This document shows, piece by piece, positions 23,501 through 33,600 of a stretch of 64,000 nucleotides of DNA. The DNA is taken from assembly GCA_036345935.2 (NCBI GenBank), contig JADWOT020000004.1:18035423-18099422 (forward strand), read 5' to 3'. Under the pieces are notes generated by a model. The model was not told the DNA's origin. It was given only the letters and a program-made list of their open reading frames with translations, and ran no database searches. This DNA is from Taenia hydatigena. Taxonomy: Eukaryota; Platyhelminthes; Cestoda; Cyclophyllidea; Taeniidae. The first letter of the stretch is position 1. The number at the start of each line of letters is the position of its first letter. Made by a program: the position numbers and the translations under genes.

Positions 23501-26500
23501 GGGCCGTGTTCATAGCCTCCTACCCTCTCGCTGGCCAGTGATACCTGTGCTCCAAGGTGCTCTGGTTTTTTACGCCTCCAAGGAAGACTCAAAGTGCTAC
23601 ACCGAAATCATTTATGCATTTCGACCACGGAATGTCTGTGCCGGTTCCCGTCACGGAATCACAGGACGAGAATTTATAGGTAGATAGCCACCTTTGTCTT
23701 CAATTCAATGGCGCAACACATCATCGTCCGGAATGTGGACACCGTGATGGAATGAGGGATATCATGGCGTCCTCCAGATTGCCTTATCTGCTAACATTTA
23801 AGCCTACATCACAAATTACTTTAAAAGCCTACTGAGGACTTAATAATGAGGAGCGTTCAGTTGAGGAGCAGAATTGAAGTGTTAAAGCCTCTCTCACCCA
23901 TTATGTATCAAAAGAAGCGTCCACATATTTATCACACTCAGAGCGTAATAAAAGGGTGTAACAAAGTCCACACTCAACATCAAATGGTGAGAGTCTCACA
24001 ACAGCGATAATAGCTTAAAACAGGATATAATAATTTAAAAGTCAGTTAAAATTAGTAGTCAAACTAATCCACAAAAGAGCGATTTAAGAGGTTTTTTCAA
24101 AGCAGTACATCCATTCATTTGTATTATTTCTAGCATCAATTTAAATCAAAAAAGGTAAATTGGACGTACAATGGCCAGGAAACTGCCTGTGGCCCAACCG
24201 CTTCGAGGTTCTCTTGAATTAGCTCTGGCGCCGTGAATTCTGGACTGCAGGTAGCGCTAGTCACATCCTTTCGCAGTGGCAATAACAGCGCCGAAGAAAA
24301 GTCTGTAGAAATCGAGATCCACTTTTTATTCATCACTGTTAACTTAAGCAGATTGTGACTAGGACAGTTCATTTTCCCTTCTTCCTAAGTCACCATGTCA
24401 TTTCCTTTTACTTATTTGCCTGGTAATTTTTTGCTTCAAAATAAGGCCTCGAATGGATCTAACTTCACAGTCTTCCGTGCTAAGTGGTATGGAGCTGTGA
24501 CATTGCTTCTCCTCTGTCTTTGTGTCTTCGGAATGAGGCTACTTCGTTACTCCCTCAATGCACGCAACGCGGTGCTCCAACACCTTCTCCGCCGAGGTCT
24601 CTGAGATGTCGACCACAGCAGATCAGAAAAGGTATGCCATGTTTAAATTTATGCTACTTTGACACTCAAATATTTAATTGTCTTCTGAACAACAAATCAC
24701 TGCACCTAGTTTATTGATTTGACGCAACCGCAGTTATCGTAAACTGACAAACAACGCGTGTCACATATGTGTGCCGGTTGAAGCAAAAGCGCTATTCACT
24801 AACTAAACAAGCTCTACGCATGCACAATCGAGCGATTGTTGGATATGTCTGTATTTAGGCAGATTTCTGGCGCTTAAAAATACTAGAAAATTAAAATAAG
24901 ATTTTAATCCAGAAGCAGTTTGTTTTGGCGCTTGTTTCGAAATGGCTTCAAAACTTGGAATGCAAGACAAAGGGTAAAGAAGTCTTCTTATTGAAAAAAG
25001 GGTAAATCGGTGTCCTTTTCTCGGACGGTATACAAATTTTTGGGAGGAAAGTTTCGTTGTTTACTTACCGGTGAATTTGATGCATCGAAAATCCCGAGTG
25101 ATCACGAGGCTCTTAATGGGAATTTCCCTGGAAAATAAAATATTTTCATTAAACCGTCGTGAGTTTTGGAATTGCTATGCAAAGATAAGAAGAAAGGGTC
25201 TCTGCGTTGCCTTAGAGCTGCAAAAAAGTTTGCGACCGTCTTTTCTACTGCAAAGGAGGCTGACAATTTATCTCGGTTAAGGCTGTTAATAATTAATAGT
25301 GAACTCACAGGGTGAACAAACAATGTTTGTTGGCTAATTAACTGACCGACCTCAAAAGAATGTGTTTTCTTTGCATCGCAATGATCGCGGACACCATTTG
25401 TCGGCAGTAGGGACGAGCGATGCTCTCGGGCAGACAGCGATGAAAGAAGAGGCGGATGAAATTCTCCAAGGACAAACCGTCTATCCACTCTGTCACCAGA
25501 ATTCGAAGATCAGCGTGCTGTCAGCAGGTAAAAATTGACTGTTATCTCAAGGTATGCGCAGTGAACAATGGCTCGTTTCTCATTCCAACTGGCTCCATAA
25601 TTGCTTCCGATTAGAGTATGTAGAGATCGGAAAGTACCGAGGGGCTTGCATCTCCACAATTCTGTCATTATGGGTTCTCATGTAACTGTCAGTGAACAGA
25701 ATGCAATTTTGCTAATTTTTTTCATAAAGTTGTCACTTGGAAGAAATTGTTTAATTGAATGGATCTCAAAATCCAGGTGACTGTGTGAACAGTTTTGTTG
25801 GGACGATTTTCAGACGGACGACGGAGGAGACGCGTGGAATGATGATTTGACTAATAGTGTTGAATGGTGCTGGCTTAAGTCAACTGTATGTATGAAGAAA
25901 GATTTCCTCTCGGGAAGACTTGCTTTCTTCACTGATGCGTCGCAATCAGTCGTCCATTGCGTGGATAATAATGAGGTGGTAGTAGCTACTGGTTTAGGCT
26001 TCTACTTGGCGTTATCCCTTACTGACGTCAAACGTCTATTGAAGATCACGGGTGGAAATTATGTAAGTGCTAGTGATGGTACGTTGGTTTCCCATTCACG
26101 TCAAACATAAAATTAGCCGTCACCTTGGTCAAAATTACCCCTTTCTGGTATTAGTCACTATATCCTGTCAGCGAAAATGGTCACTAATGAGTTGATGAAG
26201 AGGAGATTGAAAACCGGGACGGTGTCTGCGTAAACCTACGGTTATAAACTGTTTTTAACGCAAAATTCCATAGAATTTAGGGTCGAGACCACTGCTTTCT
26301 GAGGTAAGCGGTAGGATTATTGCCTTTTTGACTTGTGCACGCACGCAAGTGAGGACAGGCCTAATAATACCTCTAAAAGGAGACTCGCTGTTTCCTAATT
26401 TAGCCATGGTGCGTAGACGGGTAATTATGAAGGCAAGAGATAACCGACAAGAGCATTGAAACAGTAGTGACAATTGTCAAGCCTCTGGAATGAAAAAAAA

Positions 26501-29002
26501 TTAACTTTGTCTACTAAGAGAGACCCTCTGAATGCATGCTGATTGAGCACATCTTCACCACTCAAATACATCAATCCTTTGTGTCTTTGGGTCCTGTCCA
26601 TGGTGACACAACCATTCCTCTGGTAACTTCAGCTGTTTGCCTAACTCTTCTTTTTGGCCACGTAGGGGCTTAAGGCTTCGCTTGTGTACGTCCGAGCAAC
26701 GCCCCTAGCCCCCGGTCCTAGTGTACGTGAACAAAACACATTCTACTCCAGTATCATACCCTCTTTCATCTTCGGGAAGGCTTATGGCGCCGTACTAACC
26801 ACAAAAGATATTGCTGTCGACCAAACGATGTACAAGGAGACGCGTTATTTCTCAATTTCACTATTGCTTAAGAAAACTGGGCTGATCTAATCTACCTATC
26901 AGTCAAACGAAGTCTTTTTTAAATGAAGTCCATTTGAACTATTAACCATGGTGTTGGTGATTAAGACAAAATCAAGAGTTAAGTCTTTCTAATTTGTTGT
27001 TTTGGCATCAAAGAGGCGCTCAATTTTGTCACCACCGTCAGTATCATCAGCTTTAAATTTGTTTATCTAAACAGCTCACAGACGCTAAAAATATTTTCAT
27101 ATCTCCTCAGGAGCACTTCATCGACTCACAAAACCTCAAAATGGTCATGTTAAAGAAGGGTCATGAATAGCCGAGGGCGAACCTTGACCAGGTGATAGAG
27201 ATGAATGATGTTGGGATGGGAGAGTCGGGCCAGCACTGTCGCCTCGCGTGACAGCTCCCGACCCTTCTCGTAGTCTGCCATGTTCTGCCCACGCACCGTT
27301 TTCATTCGCACCTTAAGCACAAAAAACTTAGCGATCTTTAGTCATTCCAAATAACACGCTACTGAAATAGAAGGAGATTGACGTTCGGGAGTGAATGTGG
27401 GGATTGAGTGAAAGCAGGAGAGCAACAATTAGTTATTTAGGTGTCAAGTTTGGCCTATTCAACGATGTTTAAGACAGCAAGAGCCAATTTTGCGTGGGTT
27501 GCGCTATTTCCTTTAAAAAATCAGTCCAACTGTAGTTGAGGGAAGATTTGGGTTCACTTTTATGCATAGACGTGAGCACGTAAACATTACTGGACTGACG
27601 TTTTCTTTCACTGTGGTGGGCCATTGCATTAAGGGAATTGGGGAATATACACAGGCGACATCCACTCCCAACGTTTCCATTATCCCTTAAAATCCAGACC
27701 ACCAGGCTGTGGATTTGAAAACAGGCGAGAGATCGCGAAGACTATGGTTCAACTTATTAGCCTAATATTCAGATTGACGGGCTTCAAGCAAAATTTTGGA
27801 GAATAGCTTGATTTGGCTTCATGGAAAGCACCTGTTTCATGGTGTCTCCCTCCAGTAAATGGTAATGTATGCTTATCTGCCCAGGAAAAGTGGCAAAATT
27901 CCAAAGTTTGGGCCATTTGGATTTAGATCTGTACCAAGCCATTAGACAACGAAAGTGCCTTCCCACCCCGGTGGATTGAGCCTCAGCTCTGATCTAATTA
28001 AAGCATTTCTTATTTCATGAGACATTAATAAAGGGTTCCTACTCGATCTCGGATAGACCCTTAAAGTTCCACCCCGGTTTGAATAAATTGTTGTATACAA
28101 GTCCAAGGCATTCCTCAATCATTAGAAAATAAATAGTTTGAGGGGATTTTTAAATACTTAGGAAATAACTCAATCAAACCAATGGCACAGTGTTTCAGTT
28201 AGCAAGGTTGGATCAGCATAATAGCTACCACAGTCCTGAGGGTTCAACTTTCCTTTACCACTTTCTTTAACTGAACCAAATTCAGCTCAAACCAAGAGCA
28301 TTCAAGGTCCATTGTGTGGTTTCATGCACAATACTCATACTTAAGAACCGACAAACTGTCACATATTTGTGACATAAGGTCAGAGTATACATTCACACTC
28401 ACGAATTATCCTAAGCAGCCAAAATGCTCATTAATGAGAATTTTGACAAAAAGAAGGACTCAACTACACTTCACATTATCTACGGTAGAATGTTACAAGG
28501 GATCAGAATGACTTCTATGTACTTGAACCCAGGAATCAAGACTTGTCGTCCGCTTTAAATTCCGCTTACAATGCGGAACTGAAACGTAACTGGTTAGTTA
28601 GAAGATTAACCACAAAAACAATATTACAAACCACCTTGACACCAGTGGGTAGGTGAATGCCCTCACTGATGGAGGTCTTCTCCGTTTGTTGAAGTCCATG
28701 CACAAATCGACAATCACCGACCCGGTCAATGACCTTGTAATCCATCCGTAATTGTGACAACGCAGTGCAAAAGGCAAGAGTAGTATTCAGCGGGAGTTCT
28801 GCGCTCCCATTGGTTGAATCAACAGCGGCGGTGGCAACGGGAGGGGGGGATGGACAGGAGGGGACGATGATGGCAATTCTATTGACACAAACGCGCCAAT
28901 AATGGCGGCTTTCTTAGGCATCCTAGTGATCATAAACGTTGAACACCCACCTCCACGCCCCGCCATCGTAACAACACCTGTGTTTAAGTTCAGTCGTCTC
29001 AT
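14582..29002 (-). CDS. Predicted CAMK-group pseudokinase with post-kinase UBA-like segment
   Basis: Exons: 29002-28951, 28912-28635, 27311-27183, 25517-25351, 24358-24170, 22116-21971, 21730-21567, 18513-18244, 18061-17932, about 17482-17350, 17043-16810, 15650-15344 and 14740-14582. Phases agree throughout and close on a stop (about 785 residues). The first intron is 38 bases. Kinase fold at residues 74-352: GIHLPTGVK then VRMK (candidate ATP lysine, residue 114), LSHPNIIHLYHLV, LVTEWIDGLSLENFI, CSPEFTAPELI, WPLGVVLFYMLVGELPF, and LLLRQLLEP..RIPICEL..AWI. The HRDLKxxN loop is replaced by a KHILLSHNLLK-type sequ­ence, DFG is TDFSS, the DxW aspartate is lost, and no glycine-rich loop is visible, so it is probably inactive. 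The exon at 18061 encodes PSEVARAIMER..ISATFQILL, like the UBA of MARK/SIK kinases. The remaining C-terminus (about 280 residues) is not recognised. Tribbles is a possible relative by sequence length and GVVLFYMLVG, but unproven. The exon at 17350-17482 and the start choice (29002 or 28966) are uncertain. Confidence 0.78.
14741..15343 (-). other. Pseudokinase last intron
   Basis: 600-base intron between exon 15650-15344 (donor GTACTC) and the last exon (acceptor TTTTAG). Phase 0. A TAG three dozen bases below the donor is an alternative acceptor, but all frames from it stop quickly or need a GC donor, so the long intron is preferred. Nothing else is seen. Confidence 0.5.
15651..16809 (-). other. 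Pseudokinase intron with repeat fragment
   Basis: Phase-2 intron of 1.16 kb. Contains a piece of interspersed family A at about 16545-16715 (GACGGACTGCTTAGG, CCAGTAGC..AAGCCCTACTG and TTCGCCTTCGGAGAAGTC are shared with copies at 20.6 and 44.3 kb). Confidence 0.55.
16545..16715. repeat. Interspersed repeat fragment (family A)
   Basis: Shares the order CCAG-TAGC, AAGCCCTACTG, then TTCGCCTTCGGAGAAGTCTCGG with copies near 20580-20660 and 44270-44360. It lies in an intron of the pseudokinase gene and shows no coding capacity. Confidence 0.55.
20540..20800. repeat. Interspersed repeat copy (family A)
   Basis: One of the better preserved copies: a CCGTACCAGGAGCTCCAAGC-like start, CTGTACGTCGACAAT, GGGAGTCTCGGGGCGATGCA, then TGGTAGCAGAAAGTGAACCC and TGGCAACTTGTGGCAAAAGG. 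The same order recurs at 43545-43760 and 44265-44400 with many substitutions. Confidence 0.65.
21205..21420. repeat. Interspersed repeat copy (family A, 5' portion)
   Basis: Contains GGCACTGATTACGTTGTGAC and TGACCAAGAGGAGCGCCGAG followed by GGTAAAGAGGCCG and a GCGGCCTGGCCTCCAAGCCA stretch. The first two phrases recur at 23235-23290 and 44130-44175. Confidence 0.65.
22490..22850. repeat. Interspersed repeat copy (family A)
   Basis: Starts with a TTTGGTAAAGGACCACTTTG-like stretch and ends with GGTCTGAAAATTGCGTC and AGAATAGCCACTAACAATTG, matching 31650-31680 and 43765-43815 respectively. It lies in the pseudokinase intron 24169-22117. Confidence 0.6.
23225..23620. repeat. Interspersed repeat pieces (family A)
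   Basis: Two adjacent pieces: 23230-23300 with CACCGATTACTTTGTAATGG and TTGACCAAGAGGAGCGCCGG; and 23395-23620 with TTTGGGCCATGCCATTAGCC and CGCCTCCAAGGAAGACTCAA. The second resembles 4540-4690 and 43550-43640. Confidence 0.6.
25518..27182 (-). other. Pseudokinase intron
   Basis: 1.67-kb phase-0 intron with donor GTTCGC and acceptor GACAG, between the exon ending in a LYHLVK-type motif and the hinge exon. No repeat or ORF with coding character was recognised; an 87-codon plus-strand frame at 25847-26110 is taken as accidental. Confidence 0.5.
27312..28634 (-). other. Pseudokinase intron with a 16-base palindrome
   Basis: 1.3-kb phase-0 intron (donor GTGGTT, acceptor CTTAAG) just before the VRMK exon. 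It holds one copy of the recurring palindrome, GTCACATATTTGTGAC, at 28358-28373. Otherwise AT-rich and featureless. Confidence 0.6.
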
Positions 29003-30622
29003 GGCGTAAAGTGCGCATATTATTATTTGGCTGGGGGCGTTGCTGTTAGTTGACTTAACTAATGGTAAGGCCTCCGGAGTCCTTTGATGTTATAAGTAGT
29101 CCCTTATCTGTTGGGAAAATCAGCATATTGTGAGTCGCCAAAAGAGTTGTTTATAAGCATTGTGTTTTAATTCAACCGCCTGCCTCCGTTAATGCCTCCT
29201 TGTGCGCCAGGCTTGAAGATTTTCTGCTTGTAAATGGATGAAGGCCGATTGCCTTATTAGCAAGTCTCCCACTATTCGACCTCTACGCCGGTAGTATGCG
29301 GTGCTGCTCGCGTCACCTAAGCTAATTAGTGTCCAAACTACTCTCCACATCAATACAGCCACTTCCCAAATTGTAGGACCTATAGCGCCTTTGGCACTAA
29401 CTACAACAGCAACCATCTTCACTCTCCTGAAACCGACCATTTGTGCTTTGTTCTAAGTTCGACCCCTACCCACAGCTTAAGCAGCCCTCCTTTGTGCTGT
29501 ATCTGATCGAGGATGACCTTGTAATGACTCCTTCTTCTCCACTGAACCAACCTTGTTTGCAGTCTTTCTCGTTACTTGGCTCTGTTTCAATAATGGCAAT
29601 CGATGAGCGGCGAACGGCGCTGATCTGCATTTGAATTTGAACTGTCCTTTATCATTCAATTTACCGAGACCTGAGTGACCATAATTGATCTCTCCCAAGG
29701 ATGCAATGATTTCCCTCTCTTCCATCACTTAAGAAATTTCTAGCAGAGGTTCAAGTAAGCAAATTCACATTCACTATCGAGTTGCTCCCTTTTGTCTCCA
29801 AAGCACATGGCTACAGCTAGTAAGCTTTATATCGAAAATTGTCGTCCAAGGCATTCAGGCCTGATGCCTTCAATGTAAGCATTGGTAAGGGTTCCAAGTT
29901 TAAATCCAAACAAATGCCGGAAAATCACTCCACATTCCGTTGCGTGAGCCTCCACTTGACGCCTACTCCAAAGGACCCAGTTATCCATAAATGTGAAAAT
30001 CAAGGAATCTGAGCAGGAACGATTAACAAAACCAGACACTAACATCTACCATACTTTGGGCAAAAACTTCCTTACCACAAACGTATATTTTACAAATAAA
30101 AATCACAAGACTGCAGGATGTTCCTCAAAAACCCTTTGCTAGTTCAAACAGTCGCCATTGCAATCCGTCATCCTCTCCCAACAAGGCGCAAGCCTGCGAG
30201 CCATTCAAGCTGAACCGTTCCATTTTACGCATGGTTTAAATAGATAAGTTGTAAAGTACTTCTGTGGTAAATTAATGCACCTCGTAAACTAGGGAGCATT
30301 TGAACGGGAGGAAAGAAAGAACAGGGACCTGTTTCATAACTCCAATCCTGACCGAGCCAGTCATTAAATATTTATCCAGGAAAGGAGGCAGAAAATGATA
30401 CGAAACAAAACAACTCTCAACAACAGCAACAACAACAGACAACTCCTTGCCAGTATGGTCTGCTAACTTGGTTCCCGCAATAAATAAAATTCCCATATTT
30501 CATCCTGTCACCCGAGAAGAAAAAGACACCCGAAAAATGCATATGGCGCACATTATCTTATTAACTCTTTCTCGCTCTCTCTCTCTCCCATTCACCGTTC
30601 CAAAAGGCAACGGGTAGTTGGA
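29003..30622. other. Spacer between receptor stop and pseudokinase start
   Basis: 1.6 kb between two minus-strand genes. It should contain the receptor 3' untranslated region and the pseudokinase promoter. The frame containing the 29002 ATG stays open upstream to a TAA near 29090 without another ATG. A CT-rich tract lies near 30570-30592. No poly(A) signal or core promoter was assigned with confidence. Confidence 0.5.
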
Positions 30623-33600
30623 CTAGGCAGCTGGGTCCCTATTTGTATCCTCCTGCACAGTTCCAGCACTATAGGAAACATTATCAGCAAGCAGGCAGGG
30701 CTGACTGGCCGTTCTAGACCACCGCCATCGCCACGAAAACGGCAGACGTCGCAACAGTATTTCTTGTACCGGTGAAGTTGAAACCCATCCTCTGCGATTC
30801 TTGCGGTGGAGGCAAAAGATGAACAGAAGACAGAGGGGGAAGAGGAAGAAAATACCAAGGAAGATGACCACAATTGAAAGAAGCACTGAGAACGGCAGGG
30901 TAGATGTGTGCATTGAAGGTGTCGAAGGAGACGAAAGGGATGATAAGATTGATGGCGGCGGAAGGGTACAGAACTCCCACTTGTCGGTGTCAGTGTAACA
31001 AAAGGCATGGTCACGGAGACCCGCTGGATTGCGACACCAATTGCAGGCAGAGCTGAAGACTGGTTGGAAGGCTGGTGAGTAGAGGCTAGTATCTGTGCTT
31101 GTGTTGGCTTTCAGCGCTGCGGCAACGGCGGCTAGAGTAGCATTGTGGAAGGCTCGTTGAAGAGCGTTCATCTCACTGGTGTCAACTGGAGAGATTAAAT
31201 CCCAACGAATGCACCTAAAAAAATAAGGTACCAGTTTTTTCGATCTTTGATGTACTAGCAGATAGCTTCAGTGGGACTGGTTGTGTTTTCATTAACTGAT
31301 TTTCAAACTAGAGCGGAGCAGCTTGGTTTCACATCCTCCGTTCCCGAACCCACTTTTCATACAGAATGAAACTCCACACCCAGTAGAACTGCCAAGGGGG
31401 ATCGGTTATGCTGCAGTCAAGTGTCCCCTTAATCGCATGGAAATTCGATGACAGGCGTGGATGGCTCGTGGATGTTCTTCTTACAGCGCCTATTGTTACG
31501 CTGTGATAACTGACGCAGAACTTCCTCCATCTGTGGCACTGCTATTGCCAGATTGGGTGAGACCCCTTCACATCACACTGAATTCATAACAGAGGGACGA
31601 TGCTTTAAAGGGTAGAAGGGGTTTTGTAATACTTTGGCTGTTTGTTTAACACTCGGTCTTGGTAAAGGAGCCACTGAGGTGCTCCGCCACTTGCCTTCAC
31701 CGGGTGGACAAGCCTCCGAGTCATGCTAGTAGCTTCAAGCCCTACTCTGCGTCAACAATACATTTTCTGCCCGAGAATTGCCTTCTCTTGTATTCAGAGA
31801 CGCTCCAAGCGCTACATCACCGATGAATAGTCAAGGAAACGACTGGCATGCTGTTGACCGGGTAAATTAGATACCACCAAAGTCGCTTATAAAAGGTTTA
31901 AATTGGTTAAATATTTTACTAATGTATTGACAGTTCTCACAATCCACGGGTTCTGGTTTTACTCTATTTTAATGTTATGAAGGGACTGTTCAACACCGCA
32001 CGCTTTTTCCCACACCGACGCAGTCAATACAACTGTCTAGACAGATTCACTTCATGCGCTCAGATACTGAAAATTGACAGGACAGGCCCTCCACTTGCTG
32101 ACGCGTGTAGTAGTGTCACGGCTCCCTCCCCTGCCCCCCCCCCCGCCATCTGACTCCAACGTCAATCAGCGCAATTGACCAAAGTAGCTGGTAGGTCACG
32201 TTGGTCATTCCTTCTTCAAAATTTTAGCGCTTCAAAAACATTTGTCGCCTGCTGAATTTCACGAGTGATCGTTCAATGCTTAAAAAGGCGGTGATTGATG
32301 GGAGGAACGCGATTCGAATCGCACACACAATGCATTTTACAAGTTATGTGAAAGAAGTAGGAAACTGAAGCACACACTTTCAAGTCTACTACGATATATG
32401 GCATGTGGCACTCACTCGCCTGGTAGCGTCCATGGCTTTCCCTTCCCGGCTGATTTATCTTTAAGCCTCACCCTCGTCACCATTCACCACTACTGAAAGG
32501 CGTTCTTTATACGTCGGTAAGCGACCCTTTCAATCGCTTTCTACTGTTTTGGAGAATAACTCAAGAATTCTCCTCAACGTGATACCGCTAAGTGAATCAC
32601 TATCTGGATCGCGTAACTAAAATCTATTATGGTGGGAAGAATTGCACCGAAACACTTTCTTTATGTGCTATGCAACAAATTTCCCATCGCAAGCTTGAAT
32701 CACATTGAGTTTAATTGGCATTATGAGGTATGAGACTGACAAATAATGAGGCTTTAAAGAGCATAAAAGCACTCGTATTACACAAACTCCCACAAGTTGC
32801 AATGCGTCCCTCTTCAGCTTTTAAGAGCACTTTCTGATCTGTGAGTTAGGTGGCCAGAGGAGTCATAAGTTTGTATTCGGAAGAGAGTACCTTGTCTTTG
32901 ACACTATAAACTCAAATAATGAAATATTCTGCTCGTTCACTTACGCTTTTCCCGATGCTGACTTAGCAAGACGTCCAGCGTAGTCGTGTTGATCGGCCGC
33001 CGAGTAACTTTCGTTCGGTTCAAACAAAGGAAGGGGAGGCTCAACAAGAGGATCAGCCTCGCACAACGGTGATAGACGTCGCGAGCAATTCACGGTGACC
33101 ATATCCAACTCATAGCTTGTCATTGAAATCGACTATAACCGAAAGAAGACAAGCTGTAAGGGTAGGGCTCTGTTCTGGCATCCCAATGCATCAGGCATCA
33201 CTCTTGGAAATAGCTTGAATGCTAAAAGGTTTACTTCTTTTCCAAAGAAATCAAGGAAACAACGAAGGACTGTGGTGCTAGCTATCTTGCCCAAGATAAT
33301 CTCAACCAAGACATAAATGAAGAGCTAGTGGCTTGAAACGGTAGTTTGGAATAAGGAAGTGAAGTCATATCGGCACGAGGTCACAGTGTCCAACCGGTGA
33401 TCCGGAAACAGACACAACTTTTGACAGAAAGTCCTTCCACATTGGTTAATTTGCTAAAGCTGATTTTTATAAGAGAATAACGTTTTTACCGAATTCTACT
33501 AACGTTCACTTTGTTGTCGGTGCAGGAAGCGCCTTTCAGCTTTCAAACTTCACTTCCTAAATGAAATTCACGGGGTGCACAACAGTAAAGTGAATTTTTC

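Larger units (their letters stand above)
22117..24169 (-). other. Pseudokinase intron carrying repeat copies
   Basis: 2.05-kb phase-2 intron that splits the WPL-GVV motif of the kinase C-lobe (donor GTACGT, acceptor TTTTAG). Family-A repeat pieces at about 22490-22850, 23225-23300 and 23390-23620. No other content is recognised. Confidence 0.6.

Noticed and set aside
30592..31014. 140-codon minus-strand ORF in another frame
   Set aside because: It overlaps the kringle/transmembrane exon; only the frame ending at 30623 continues the kringle.
27183..31214. Fusion of the receptor with the kinase as one receptor kinase
   Set aside because: The receptor frame ends at a stop at 30623, and the pseudokinase has its own ATG and 38-base first intron at 29002-28913; the fold also resembles CAMK rather than tyrosine kinases.
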